A stretch of 64,000 bases of DNA, taken from NCBI RefSeq assembly GCF_000382385.1, contig NZ_KB908321.1, positions 124,001 through 188,000 of the forward strand, read 5' to 3'. Below, one piece after another: positions 35,402 to 45,700 of the stretch (its first letter is position 1; each line of letters starts with the position of its first letter). Made by a program: the position numbers and the translations under genes. This DNA comes from Segatella maculosa DSM 19339 = JCM 15638. Lineage in GTDB: Bacteria; Bacteroidota; Bacteroidia; Bacteroidales; Bacteroidaceae. The notes beneath the pieces are model-generated. The model did no database searches and was not told the origin of the DNA. It was given only the letters and a program-made list of their open reading frames with translations.

Positions 35402-35432
35402 CAAATATAATGGAATTGGCCGGAATATCAAA
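35402..35432 (-). promoter_or_regulatory. Promoter of tatA-tatC
   Basis: TTTG (35432-35429), 19-bp spacer, TATATTTG (35409-35402) on the minus strand, 30 bp before the tatA ATG. Confidence 0.85.
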
Positions 35433-35597
35433 GAGAATATGTAAATATTACATGGGTTCGCTGTTAAGAAGATAGGCAGAGCCGTAGGAGTAAACAGCCT
35501 TCCGTTGGCCCCTTCGGCGCTTTCTGCCCGGAATGCACGACGCTCTGAGGCCCGCCCTTGCCCTTTCTTTATGAGGAGGAGCCCGAACAGCTTGTCC

Positions 35598-35896
35598 CAA
35601 GGGTATACCGTACCTACTACCAAGGGTATACCGTACCCACTACCATAGGTATACCGTACCTACAACCATAGGTATACCGTACCCATGACCATAGGTGTAC
35701 CGTACCCGTGTTCAAGGGTGTTTAACACCTATCCCTGTAAGTGTTTAACACTTGTCCTTGTAAGTGTTTAACACTTGTGATTGCGAGTGTTCCGTACTCA
35801 TTGTTGTGAGTGTTCCGTACTCACTGTTGCGAGTGTTCCGTACTCACTGTTGCGAGTGTTTAACACTCACGACCGCAGGCATTAATTCCCCTCCTC
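35598..35896. repeat. Mosaic tandem palindromic array, exact 23-bp step
   Basis: Thirteen units follow each other at exactly 23 bp (35598, 35621, 35644, 35667, 35690, 35713, 35736 and so on). The core changes along the array: GGGTATACCGTACCT or ...CCC, AGGTATACCGTACCT, GGGTGTTTAACACCT, AAGTGTTTAACACTT, GAGTGTTCCGTACTC, GAGTGTTTAACACTC. Arms mostly change together (AAGTG/CACTT, GAGTG/CACTC, GGGTG/CACCT), so the palindrome is largely kept. It lies in the 713-bp gap between divergent tatA and the AraC-type gene; the rest of the gap (35433-35597, 35900-36006) shows nothing else clear. Confidence 0.93.
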
Positions 35897-36006
35897 TTGA
35901 AGAAGGAGAGGGGTGAGGCTTCCGAGGACTTATATCGGACGCATGTTGGTTTCGTAGCCAAAATCGCACATATAATTCACCAATACGTCAAATATCAAGT
36001 ATTTTA

Positions 36007-36031
36007 TGTCAGAATAGGCACTCAACTGACA
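36007..36031. promoter_or_regulatory. Inverted repeat upstream of the AraC-type gene (possible operator)
   Basis: TGTCAG (36007-36012) and CTGACA (36026-36031) form a 6-bp inverted repeat with a 13-bp centre, just upstream of the -7 box at 36043. It is a candidate site for self-control by the AraC-type protein. Confidence 0.4.
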
Positions 36032-36042
36032 TTGAAAATTAT

Positions 36043-36050
36043 TATTTTTG
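36043..36050 (+). promoter_or_regulatory. -7 box of the rhamnose regulator gene
   Basis: TATTTTTG, 35 bp before the ATG at 36086. There is no good -33 TTTG, as expected for a promoter that needs an activator. Confidence 0.6.
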
Positions 36051-36085
36051 CAACAAGAACCTATTAACTAATACGAATTGACGCT

Positions 36086-36970
36086 ATGGGTCATAACCAG
36101 ACATTGCAATATCTTATCGATAACGAGCAGGATGCGCGTTGGGGACTGACGGTCAACGGTGTCGGTTTCCAGCATATAGATTCCGACGAGCCTTATCCCC
36201 CGAAGAACCATCCGCAAGAATATTCGTTCCTGACGGACCAAGGTAGGCGGCTGAATGAATATCAATTCATCTACATTACTGCGGGAAGAGGCTTCTTTCA
36301 ATCCGAGCACTGTGCGCAGACAGAAATCAAGGAAGGAGACATGTTTCTGTTGTTTCCACGAGAGTGGCACAGTTATCACCCCGACCCCGGAACGGGCTGG
36401 AATGAATATTGGATAGGCTTCAGAGGGCAGAACATAGACAGCCGTATTGCGAACGGCTTTTTCTCTCCGCGGGAACCGGTGTTCCACGTCGGGCTGCACG
36501 ATGAACTTGTGCAGGTGTTCCGGAACGCCATTGCGATAGCCAAGGAGCAGTATGTCGGCTACCAGCAGATGCTGGCCGGGGCCGCGAACATGGTGATGGG
36601 CCATGCTTACGCCTTTAACCGGCACAACGAATTCGAAAACCGTGAGGTGGTCGAGCAGATGAGAAAGGCGAAGGTGATCATGACGGAACGGCTCGCAGAG
36701 GGTATCACCCCGATGGAAGTGGCGGAAGAAATCAATATGGGCTATTCGAGGTTCCGTCAGGTGTTCAGGAAATTCACAGGCTATGCACCGCTCCAATATA
36801 TTCAGGAGGTGAGGCTGACGAAATGCAAACAACTCTTGGCAAACACCAATCTTTCGCTGACGGAAATTGCCTATCAGGTGGGTTATGAGTCGGTAGACTA
36901 TTTCGCAACCACTTTCCGCAAGAAGAACGGGGTCACACCGACGGCCTATCGGAAATCTGTAAGACGATAA
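36086..36970 (+). CDS. AraC-family regulator of the rhamnose genes
   Basis: The 294-residue protein has an N-terminal cupin-type sugar-binding domain (EYQFIYITAGRGFFQSEHC, MFLLFPREWHSYHP) and a C-terminal AraC double helix-turn-helix (GITPMEVAEEINMGYSRFRQ, then FKKxxG-type LTEIAYQVGYESVDYFATTF). It stands 19 bp before rhaB in the same direction, so it is almost certainly the rhamnose-responsive activator of rhaB-A-T-D, in the manner of RhaR/RhaS. It is not close enough in visible motifs to call it RhaR by descent. Confidence 0.9.
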   Translation: MGHNQTLQYLIDNEQDARWGLTVNGVGFQHIDSDEPYPPKNHPQEYSFLTDQGRRLNEYQFIYITAGRGFFQSEHCAQTEIKEGDMFLLFPREWHSYHPDPGTGWNEYWIGFRGQNIDSRIANGFFSPREPVFHVGLHDELVQVFRNAIAIAKEQYVGYQQMLAGAANMVMGHAYAFNRHNEFENREVVEQMRKAKVIMTERLAEGITPMEVAEEINMGYSRFRQVFRKFTGYAPLQYIQEVRLTKCKQLLANTNLSLTEIAYQVGYESVDYFATTFRKKNGVTPTAYRKSVRR

Positions 36971-36989
36971 TCACTAAACCATATAACTA

Positions 36990-38528
36990 ATGAAACAACT
37001 AAAATCTCAACAAGCAGACAGCGTCTTCTTCGCCGTAGACTTAGGCGCCACGAGTGGCAGGACTATCATCGGTACGATTTCAGGCAAGGGTGCAGACGGC
37101 TGTGCAGCTGACAAGCCGACCATCACGTTGGAAGAACTGACCCGCTTCGACAATGCACTGATACAAATCCGCGGGCACGTCTGCTGGGATTTGGCCGCCC
37201 TCTACAACGAAATCATCGCCGGACTCCGTCTTGCTGCCCAAAGAAACTACCCTATAGAAAGCATAGGCATTGACACTTGGGGCTGCGACTTTGTGTGCAT
37301 CGGAGCCGACGGTCTGCCGTTGGGTAATCCGTTTGCCTACCGCGACCCGCACACCGTAGGGAAAATGGATGAATATTTCGCTGAAGCGATGCCGAAAGCG
37401 CAGGTGTATGAGAAGACGGGTATACAGCTGATGAACTTTAACTCGCTTTTCCAACTCTATGCGATGCGCAAGGCTGGGAGTCCGGCACTGCAAAATGCCG
37501 ACAGAATCCTGTTCATGCCCGACGCGTTGAGCTATCTCCTGACAGGGGAGGTGGTTTGTGAGTATACCATATCCTCTACGTCGCAGATGCTGAATGTGCA
37601 TACGGGAAAAATCGACGAGGCATTGCTTCGGAGTGTGGGACTACGACGGACACATTTCGGTAGGGCGGTCGGACCCGGTACCGTTGTCGGGACACTAACC
37701 GAAGAGGTCCGCAAACTGACAGGACTCGGTCCGCTTCCCGTCGTTGCCGTGGCGGGGCATGACACGGCAAGTGCCGTTGCAGCCGTCCCTGCCGCAGGTC
37801 CGCACTTTGCTTATCTCAGTTCGGGCACATGGAGCCTGATGGGAATCGAAACGCCGCAGGCTATCGTCAATGAGCAGTCTTTCAGTCGTAACTTCACCAA
37901 TGAGGGAGGAGTTGCGGACACCGTCCGCTTCCTGAAGAACATCTGCGGCATGTGGCTGTATGAGTGCTGTCGCCGCGAATGGAAGAAAGAGTCCGGCGAC
38001 GTGAGCCATGCAACGCTGATCGAAGAAGCCATGAAGGCCGAGGGCTTCAGGAGCCTCATCAATCCCGATGACCCCATGTTTGCCAATCCCGACTCCATGA
38101 CGGCGGCCATTCAGACTTATTGCCGCAGGCACGACGAGCCTGTTCCCGAGAGTCGGGGGCAGTTCTGTCGCTGCATATACGACTCGCTCGCACTGCGCTA
38201 TCGGCAGGTGTTCGGCTGGCTGAAGGAATTTGCTCCGTTCCCGATAGATGTACTCCACGTGATAGGTGGCGGTTCGCAAAACAGTTTTCTCAATCAGTTC
38301 ACGGCCGATTCATGCAACATCACTGTTCTTGCCGGTCCTCAAGAGTGCACGGCCATCGGCAATGTCATGTTGCAGGCAAAGGCCGCCGGATATTTCAAGG
38401 ATGTGTGGGAAATGCGGCAAGTCATCGCAAACAGCATTGCACCGGCAAGATTTATCCCTCGGGATACGGCACCGTGGAAGGCTGCCTATGAGAAATACCT
38501 GTATGTAACAGGTGGGAGTGAAGAGTAA
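36990..38528 (+). CDS. rhaB: L-rhamnulokinase
   Basis: RhaB phosphorylates L-rhamnulose to L-rhamnulose 1-phosphate. The 512-residue protein is a FGGY-family kinase: FAVDLGATSGRTIIG is the first phosphate loop, IDTWGCDFVCI a substrate stretch with the aspartate, GHDTASAVAAVPA and YLSSGTWSLMG the second ATP region, and VIGGGSQNSFLNQFTAD the adenosine motif. Length suits rhamnulokinase (about 490-510). Neighbouring rhaA, rhaT and rhaD confirm the sugar. Confidence 0.96.
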   Translation: MKQLKSQQADSVFFAVDLGATSGRTIIGTISGKGADGCAADKPTITLEELTRFDNALIQIRGHVCWDLAALYNEIIAGLRLAAQRNYPIESIGIDTWGCDFVCIGADGLPLGNPFAYRDPHTVGKMDEYFAEAMPKAQVYEKTGIQLMNFNSLFQLYAMRKAGSPALQNADRILFMPDALSYLLTGEVVCEYTISSTSQMLNVHTGKIDEALLRSVGLRRTHFGRAVGPGTVVGTLTEEVRKLTGLGPLPVVAVAGHDTASAVAAVPAAGPHFAYLSSGTWSLMGIETPQAIVNEQSFSRNFTNEGGVADTVRFLKNICGMWLYECCRREWKKESGDVSHATLIEEAMKAEGFRSLINPDDPMFANPDSMTAAIQTYCRRHDEPVPESRGQFCRCIYDSLALRYRQVFGWLKEFAPFPIDVLHVIGGGSQNSFLNQFTADSCNITVLAGPQECTAIGNVMLQAKAAGYFKDVWEMRQVIANSIAPARFIPRDTAPWKAAYEKYLYVTGGSEE

Positions 38529-38560
38529 ACAATCATAAGCCCCAATCAGCCATTAACCTT

Positions 38561-38608
38561 GTGACATGTGAGCAAATGCCACGGTAAACGACGGGAGACT
38601 TGTCACAC
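38561..38608. repeat. Single copy of the 46.9-kb array unit in the rhaB-rhaA gap
   Basis: The stretch CAAATGCCACGGTAAACGAC and the following GGGAGACTTG match the unit of the array at 46966-47130. Here it is flanked by the inverted pair TGTGACA (38561-38567) and TGTCACA (38602-38608), whose starts are 41 bp apart, the same length as the unit. The 149-bp gap holds nothing else that I can name. Confidence 0.75.
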
Positions 38609-38677
38609 TATGGTAAAACCTCCCAATGACCAACTTAGGACAAATTAAATATAGAAACCAACTAAAAACTTAAAGTT

Positions 38678-39931
38678 ATGAAAACAGAAAGTATTGAAAA
38701 GGCTTATGCCTATGCAAAAGAACGTTATGCAGCTGTGGGTGTGGATACCGACAAAGCTGTTGAACTGCTGAAGAAGACCCCGATTTCCCTACATTGCTGG
38801 CAGGCCGACGACGTGATCGGCTTCGAGCGCAACGAAGCGCTCTCCGGAGGAATCCAGACAACGGGGAACTATCCGGGGCGTGCCCGAAACATAGAGGAAG
38901 TACGCCGGGACATCCTTTTCGTAAAGAGTCTGTTGGGAGGGAAGCACCGGTTGAATCTTCATGAAATATATGGTGATTTCGGCGGGAAGTTCGTAGACCG
39001 TGACCAAGTGGAAGTTGGCCAATTCCAAAGTTGGATAGACTGGGCAAGAGAGAACGACATGAAACTCGACTTCAACTCTACCAGCTTCTCACATCCGAAG
39101 AGCGGCAGCCTGTCATTGGCTAATCCTGACAAGGGTATCCGCGAATTCTGGATTGAGCATACCAAGCGTTGCCGCAGGATTGCCGATGCTATGGGCAGGG
39201 CACAGGGCGACCCTTGTATCATGAACATTTGGGTGCACGACGGCTGCAAGGACCTGACCGTCGAGCGTATGCGCTATCGCCGGCTCATGGCAGAGAGCTT
39301 GGACGAGATATTGGCCGAGAAGCTCGACGGCGTGAAGAACTGTCTGGAGGCAAAACTCTTCGGTATCGGGCTGGAAAGCTACACCGTCGGTTCGCACGAC
39401 TTCGTAGCCGGCTACTGCGCTACGCGCAACTTGATGTACACCCTCGACACTGGACATTACGAGCAGACCGAGAACGTCAGCGACATGGTAGCGTCGCTCC
39501 TGCTCTTCGTGCCCGAGCTGATGCTCCATGTGAGCCGCCCCGTGCGCTGGGATTCCGATCACGTTACTATCATGAACGACCAGACGCTCGACCTCTTCAA
39601 GGAACTTGTGCGGGCCGACGCGCTTGACCGTGCGCATATCGGGCTGGACTACTTCGATGCCTCCATCAACCGCATCGGCGCATATATCGTCGGGACGCGC
39701 GCCACGCAGAAATGTCTGTTGCAGGCTTTCTTGGAACCTATCGACCGGCTCCGTGCCTACGAGGATTCCGACAAGGGGTTCGAACGCCTGGCCCTGTTGG
39801 AAGAAGCCAAGAGTCTGCCGTTCGGCGCCGTCTATGACTATTTCAACCTGACAAGCGGTGTACCTGTCGGCGAGGATTTTATTCCCGTAGTCGAGCAATA
39901 TGAAAAGGATGTACTGTCTAAACGCGGATAA
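38678..39931 (+). CDS. rhaA: L-rhamnose isomerase
   Basis: RhaA interconverts L-rhamnose and L-rhamnulose with manganese. The 417-residue protein has the family sequence throughout: ISLHCWQADDVIGFE, GGIQTTGNYPGRARN, LNLHEIYGDFGGKFVDRD, FNSTSFSHPKSGSLSLANPD, and the metal-site region YTLDTGHYEQTENVSDMV with SDHVTIMND. Length is correct. It lies 149 bp after rhaB and 3 bp before rhaT. Confidence 0.97.
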   Translation: MKTESIEKAYAYAKERYAAVGVDTDKAVELLKKTPISLHCWQADDVIGFERNEALSGGIQTTGNYPGRARNIEEVRRDILFVKSLLGGKHRLNLHEIYGDFGGKFVDRDQVEVGQFQSWIDWARENDMKLDFNSTSFSHPKSGSLSLANPDKGIREFWIEHTKRCRRIADAMGRAQGDPCIMNIWVHDGCKDLTVERMRYRRLMAESLDEILAEKLDGVKNCLEAKLFGIGLESYTVGSHDFVAGYCATRNLMYTLDTGHYEQTENVSDMVASLLLFVPELMLHVSRPVRWDSDHVTIMNDQTLDLFKELVRADALDRAHIGLDYFDASINRIGAYIVGTRATQKCLLQAFLEPIDRLRAYEDSDKGFERLALLEEAKSLPFGAVYDYFNLTSGVPVGEDFIPVVEQYEKDVLSKRG

Positions 39932-39934
39932 AAA

Positions 39935-40966
39935 ATGAATATCATCATCGGACTTCTCATCATCGCCATCGGCGCTTTCTGTCAATCGAGCTGCTACGTC
40001 CCTATTAACCGCATCAAAGCGTGGAGCTGGGAGAGCTACTGGCTCGTGCAGGGCGTGTTCGCATGGCTGTTGCTCCCGCTACTTGGTGCATTGCTTGCCG
40101 TGCCTTCGGGACACTCGCTGACGGATCTCTTTACCGCCGATCACATGTTCGACATCAACATGACCATTCTTTTCGGCGTTCTTTGGGGCGTGGGAGGGCT
40201 AACCTTCGGACTTTCCATGCGTTATCTCGGAGTTGCGCTCGGACAGAGCATCTCTTTGGGCACTTGCGCGGGATTGGGAACGGTACTCGGTCCTATTATG
40301 CTGAACGTCATCTATCCCGAGGGGCACCACTTGGAAAAACTGACGGTCTCGGTGCTCATCGGAGTAGGAGTGACGCTCGTGGGCATTGCCGTCATCGGCG
40401 TTGCGGGCTCGATGAAGGCGGCTCAGCTTAGCGACGAAGCGAAGCGCGCAGCCGTCAAGGATTTCAATTTCCCGAAAGGAATCGCCATCGCACTCTTGGC
40501 TGGCTGCATGAGCGCGTGCTTCAATGTGGGGCTGGAGTTTGGGAGCGGCTTGCATTTTGCCGCGACGTCCGGCCTGTTCAAGACGCTGCCCGCCACCCTG
40601 CTCGTTACGGTCGGCGGCTTTGCTACTAACGCCGTCTACTGTCTCTGGCAGAACCAAAAGAACCACACTTGGAGTGATTACGGCAAGCGAAGCGTGTGGG
40701 CTAACAACATTCTCTTCTGCCTTTTGGCGGGAGCGTTGTGGTACAGCCAGTTCTTCGGATTGGCTCTGGGCAAAGGCTTCCTTACCGACTCGCCCGTGCT
40801 GATTACGTTCTCGTTCTGCATACTGATGGCACTTGACGTAGTTTTTTCCAACGTTTGGGGCATACTACTGAAAGAGTGGAAAGGCTGCGGACGACGAACG
40901 ATAGCCGTGCTCGTCGTGGGCATCGCGATTCTGGTTGTTTCTTCGTTCTTGCCTCAATTGTTATGA
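39935..40966 (+). CDS. rhaT: L-rhamnose/proton symporter
   Basis: RhaT brings L-rhamnose across the inner membrane with protons. The 343-residue protein has ten membrane spans and typical stretches: GAFCQSSCYVPINRIKAWSWE, GVLWGVGGLTFGLSMRYLGV, ALGQSISLGTCAGLGT, and ECR-like repeated charged loops. Its start is 3 bp after the rhaA stop, so the two are translated together. Length matches the family. Confidence 0.95.
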   Translation: MNIIIGLLIIAIGAFCQSSCYVPINRIKAWSWESYWLVQGVFAWLLLPLLGALLAVPSGHSLTDLFTADHMFDINMTILFGVLWGVGGLTFGLSMRYLGVALGQSISLGTCAGLGTVLGPIMLNVIYPEGHHLEKLTVSVLIGVGVTLVGIAVIGVAGSMKAAQLSDEAKRAAVKDFNFPKGIAIALLAGCMSACFNVGLEFGSGLHFAATSGLFKTLPATLLVTVGGFATNAVYCLWQNQKNHTWSDYGKRSVWANNILFCLLAGALWYSQFFGLALGKGFLTDSPVLITFSFCILMALDVVFSNVWGILLKEWKGCGRRTIAVLVVGIAILVVSSFLPQLL

Positions 40967-40995
40967 TCGTACTGAATTAAAACAAGCAAATGATT

Positions 40996-41805
40996 ATGAA
41001 AAGTATTTTAGACGGCCGTCCCCGATTGGAAAACGAGGTCGGCAAGATTTCGGAAGTGGCCGGATATCTCTGGCAGAAAGGGTGGGCCGAGCGCAACGGC
41101 GGGAACATCACCGTTAACATCACGGCGTTCATCGACGACGAAATCAAGGCGCTCCCAGCCATCAGCGACATAAAAGAGATAGGAGCGACGCTGCCAGCCT
41201 TGAAGGGCCAATATTTCTTCTGCAAGGGAACGGGACGACGCATGCGCGACCTTGCTCGCTGGCCGATGGAGAACGGAAGCGTCATTCGTGTGCTCGACGA
41301 CTGCAGCAGTTATGTCATCATCGCCGACAATCCCGTGCTTCCGACTTCTGAATTGCCGAGCCACCTGATGGTTCACGCTCGAGGGCTCGAGCGAAAGATG
41401 GAAATCAGGGCTACGCTGCACACACACCCGATTGAACTTGTGGCCATGAGCCATGGCAAGAAATTTTTGGAGAAAGATGTGCTCACACGTCTGTTGTGGA
41501 GCATGATTCCCGAGACGAAAGCCTTCTGTCCGCTGGGGCTGGGCGTCGTTCCTTATGCCATTCCGGGCTCGAACGCCTTGGCCGAAGGAACGCTGAAAGA
41601 ACTTGAGGACTACGACGTGGTGCTATGGGAAAAGCACGGTGTCTTTGCCAAAAGCACGGATATCATGGATGCGTTCGACCAGGTTGATGTGCTGTCGAAG
41701 AGTGCCGCCATTTATTTGGACTGTAAAGCCATGGGCTTCGAGCCGGACGGAATGAGCGACGCGCAGATGAAGGAACTCTCGCAGGTTTTCCATTTGCCGA
41801 AGTAA
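40996..41805 (+). CDS. rhaD: L-rhamnulose-1-phosphate aldolase
   Basis: RhaD splits L-rhamnulose 1-phosphate to dihydroxyacetone phosphate and L-lactaldehyde. The 269-residue protein is a class II aldolase/adducin-family enzyme with zinc ligands in TLHTHPIEL and a third histidine in WEKHGVFAKS, plus the N-terminal rhamnulose-specific part (WAERNGGNITVNIT). The ATG at 40990 is also possible and would add two residues. It is the last gene of the rhamnose operon. Lactaldehyde-processing genes are not in the window. Confidence 0.95.
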   Translation: MKSILDGRPRLENEVGKISEVAGYLWQKGWAERNGGNITVNITAFIDDEIKALPAISDIKEIGATLPALKGQYFFCKGTGRRMRDLARWPMENGSVIRVLDDCSSYVIIADNPVLPTSELPSHLMVHARGLERKMEIRATLHTHPIELVAMSHGKKFLEKDVLTRLLWSMIPETKAFCPLGLGVVPYAIPGSNALAEGTLKELEDYDVVLWEKHGVFAKSTDIMDAFDQVDVLSKSAAIYLDCKAMGFEPDGMSDAQMKELSQVFHLPK

Positions 41806-41829
41806 TGATTGTCACCTAACGAATGGGAT

Positions 41830-41960
41830 ACCCACCCCAACCCTCCCGAAGGAGGGGAGAATAGCTGAGAGCCTCTCCCAGCCCCTCCGAAGGAGGGGAG
41901 AACGAGCTTGCAGGCTAATCTGCTCCGGTTTTTTCTCCCCTGTTTTTGGTGGGCGGCGGG
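41830..41960. repeat. GC-rich palindromic elements, 41-bp step
   Basis: CCCTCCC-gaa-GGAGGGG copies are centred at about 41849 and 41890, 41 bp apart, with a third, diverged and inverted copy near 41940. They lie directly after rhaD and directly before the AT-rich array starting near 41970, with the same step length. Confidence 0.85.
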
Positions 41961-41969
41961 AGGCTCTCA

Positions 41970-42743
41970 TTTTTCTTCAGAAAATAGCTGATTCTGATAA
42001 AAAACACACGTTTCTGAACAAAATACGGCGATTTCTGATGAAAATTTGTGAATTATTTGTAGAAAACGGTGCGTTTTGTAAATAAATCGCACTTTATTTG
42101 CAGAACTACGCTAATTTTGTAAATAAAACGCAATTTATTTGCAAAATACAGCTATTTCTGCTAATCCGTCGGACTTTTTTTGTAGAATACAGCGATTTTC
42201 ATCAAAAATTCGCGAGAAATTTGCAGAACGCGGCTAATTTCGTCAATAATTCGCGAATTATTTGCAGAACACAGCGAATTTCGTCAATAATTCGCGAAAA
42301 ATTTGCAGAACGCAGCAAATTTCGTCAAAAATTCGCGAATTATTTGCAGAACGCAGCGAATTTTGTCAATAATTCGCGAAAAATTTGCAGAACGCAGCGA
42401 ATTTCATCAAAAATTCGCGAAAAATTTGCAGAACGCAGCGAATTTCGTCAAAAATTCGCGAATTATTTGCAGAACGCAGCGAATTTCGTCAAAAATTCGC
42501 GAATTATTTGCAGAAAACAGCTAATTTCGCTAAAAATTCGCGAATTATTTGCAGAACGCAGCGAATTTCGCTAAAAATTCGCGAATTATTGACAGAAAAC
42601 AGCGATTTTTGATGAAAAACATGCGTTTCTGCTCCCCTCCTTTGGAGGGGCTGGGGGAGGCTTTCGTTTTTTGCTCCCCTCCTTCGGAGGGGCCGGGGGA
42701 GGCTCCGATTTTTTTTGCAGAAAACAGCGATTTCCGCCAAAAA
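41970..42743. repeat. Long tandem array, exact 41-bp step, with GC-rich units inserted in phase
   Basis: Units carrying ATTCGCGAATTATTTGCAGA and a CAGCGAATTTCG stretch begin at 42208, 42249, 42290, 42331, 42372, 42413, 42454, 42495, 42536 and 42577, each exactly 41 bp apart. Diverged 41-bp units reach back to about 41970, making around sixteen. At 42631 and 42673 two GC-rich CCCCTCC/GGAGGGG units follow (42 bp apart), after which the AT-rich unit resumes at about 42718, only 3 bases out of phase. It fills the 939-bp gap between rhaD and the convergent regulator gene. Open frames through it are not genes. Confidence 0.94.
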
Positions 42744-42744
42744 A

Positions 42745-45700
42745 TCAGAGTTGATGTTCGGAATTTGCTGATTTTGCTCGATAATCTTTGGGCGAAAGTC
42801 CGAAATGCTTCTTAAAGGCCTTGGAAAAGTAGGAATATGAGCTGAAACCGGTGAGGTCGGACACTTCGCCGAGCGGCGAAGAGGAGGCGAGCATCTCGGC
42901 TGCGCGTTTGAGGCGGTAGGTTCGCAGAAAATCGTTGGGCGCGATGTTGGTAAGTGCCTTGATTCGGCGGTAGAACACGGAGCGTGAGTAGCCGAGTCGC
43001 GCGGCGATGTCGTCGATGTCGAGTTCCGGATTGCTTAGCTCAGCTTCCAATAGCGTGTTGAGTTTGTTTAGGAAAATATAGTCGGCCGAAAGGAAGGGCT
43101 GGTCGTCGGCTGCCTGTCGGCTTGCTCCGGGCGTCGAAAAATAGCGTCGTATGCGTTCCTTGTGCTGCAGAAGGTTCCTGACGGTGAGCAGCAGCTCTTC
43201 GGTGTCGAACGGTTTGCAGATATAGGCGTCGGCCCCACGGTCGAGCCCCTCGATGCGGTCGGCCGTCACGGTTTTTGCCGTGAGCATCACGACGGGAATC
43301 TGGCAATAGTCGATGTTGTCTTTAATCGCTGCGCAAAGTTCGTGGCCCGACATGGCGGGCATGATGACGTCGGTGATGACGAGGTCGGGCGTGTGCTGGC
43401 TGACGATTTTCCATGCTTTTTGGCCGTCCGACGCTTTTAGGACCGTATATTCTTGCGACAATAGGTCGGCGAGGAAGTCGAGCAGTTCGAGATTGTCTTC
43501 GGCCACGAGCAGCGTGTAGGTGTGCGCTTTTTGCGTTGTGTTTTTTGGCGCATCGTCGGTCGTTTCCTTTCGTCGCGCCGATGTGACGAAGAGATTTTCG
43601 GTGTGTTCTTGTTTCTCGGTGTCGGTGTAGATGTCGTCGAGCGGTAGGGCGAACGTGAAGCGCATGCCGCCGCCGGCCACACGCTCGGCGCTGATGTTCC
43701 CTTTGTGCGTTTTTACCAACGCTTTCGTGTAGTGCAGTCCGATTCCATTTCCGCTGTAGTCGGGCTTATATCCCGACGCTGTTTCTATCTGTTGATAGCG
43801 CACGAAGAGGTTTTGCAGCTTGTCTTCTGGAATTCCTTCGCCGTGGTCGGTTACGTCGATTTCGAGATACTGACCGACGTTCTCCCTTTGGCTGTGTGCG
43901 TGTTGCGCGTCGATAATCCGCGTAGACAGCGTGATGCTTTTGCCGCTCGGTGTATGTTTTACGGCATTCGAGAGCAGGTTGTAGAGGATTTTTTCGATTT
44001 TATCCGTATCGGCCAATATCCATGCTTCCTTCGCGTGGGGGCGAAAGGCGATTTCGATGCCCTTGCGCTCTGCAATGTAGATGAAATTGTCGAAAATGGC
44101 CTGCAGTATGGCGATAATTTCCACGCGCTGCACGCGCAGACGCAGTGTTCCGTTCTCCAACTTACTGAAATCCATGATTTGATTGGCCAGTTGCCACAGC
44201 CGCTTGGTATTCCTTGCGATGGTGTTGAGGAGGCGCATGTTTTTCTCGTCGTTTTGGCAGGCCATGACCTTTTCCAGCGGCGCGGAGATGAGCGTTAGTG
44301 GCGTGCGGAGCTCGTGCGAAATGTTGGTGAAGAAATTCATCTTCATTTGGGCCATTTCCTGTTCTCGCTTGCGTTCGTTGTGCTCCAGCGCTGCGAGTTG
44401 CTCGTTCAGTCGCAGCCGAATGGCGAAACGAATGATGAAGATGGCAATCGCGATGGTGCAAAGTGCGTACGCAAGCCACGCCTGCCAAGTGAGCCAAGGC
44501 GCTGGGCGGACAATGATGTCGAGGCTTGCCGGGCGGCTACTTTCTACGCCGTCACCGTTGATGGCGTACACGCGGAAGGTGTATCGGCCCGCAGGAAGGT
44601 TGGAGTAGGTAGCCCGTCGGAAATTCCCGACGTAATTCCATTGTTTCTCGAAGCCCTCGAGCTTATATTTGTAGGTGAGCTTCTCGGGCGAGAGGAAATC
44701 GATGCCGGCATAGTCAATGGATATCGTGGTCTGTCGGTGGTCGAGCGTGATTTGCTTGGTGAGGAGTATGTCCTTCTGCAGTGGCGAATTTTTTCCGGGC
44801 CTGACGCGTTTGTTGAAAATCTTCAGGTCTTCGATGTTGACAGCTGGCGCGTGGCGGTCGGGTTTGATGTCGGAAGGGTTAAAAAAGGTGATGCCGTGGT
44901 TTCCGGCGAAGAATATTCTCCCGTCGTGTCCTCTGCAGCCGGCCTTTTCGTGATATTGGTCGCCCGGAGGTCCGTCTGTCTTGAAAAAGTTCTTGATTTT
45001 TGGGCGGCGATGGTCGAATGCGATCTTCGCTATGCCGTGAGAAGTGCTCAGCCAGATGTTCCCGTCTGCGTCTTCCTCGAAACAGAGTGTGTTGTTGTTG
45101 GGGAGTCCTGTTGCGGCGGAAAAATGCAGAAACGACCTGCCTTTGCAGCAGAGTGCGCCGCTTCCGTACGTCCCGAGCCATATTCTGTGCTGCATGTCCT
45201 CAAAAATGGTCACACAGTTTTTGGCCGTGGGAAGAAATCGCTGCGGAAAGTCAACGGGGAAGGGCGTTGTCGTGTTCGCCTTTATCCGAAATACGCCCTT
45301 TCCGAATGCCGAGAAGAAAATGTCGCCGTCGTGCAGCACTCTGATGTCGGGGATATTCGCAGTATAGATTTTCTGTGGAATTTCCGCGTCGCCGTTGTTC
45401 GCCAGCCTGTAAAGTCCGCCCCATGAGCCAATCCAGATGTTCCCCTGCCGGTCTTCTTTCACCACTCTTACGTTCTCAATGTCGAAGTGCCTGTCGGGGC
45501 AGACAGTTCCGTCTTTGGTGATATTTCCTCGCAGCAATTTGTGCTCGAAGGCCGTCCATAGTCGGTTTTTTGAGTCGATATAAATATCCTCGAGAAATCC
45601 CTTCTCTTGGAGTTGAATTTTTTTGAGCCTTTCTTGTCGGTCATAGAGAAACAGTCCTTTATATCGGGCCGCTATCCACAGGCGCTTGTCCCGGTCTTCC

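Noticed and set aside
38569..38609. Rhamnose-regulator operator in the rhaB-rhaA gap
   Set aside because: The sequence is better explained as a single copy of the 41-bp repeat unit; no separate operator can be argued.
42098..42612. Open frames of up to 158 codons reading NAANFVNNSRIICR-like repeats
   Set aside because: They are translations of the 41-bp array; three overlapping frames give the same peptide in shifted phase, as expected from repeat DNA.
44314..45426. 370-codon plus-strand frame over the hybrid regulator
   Set aside because: Antisense of a clear multi-domain regulator.
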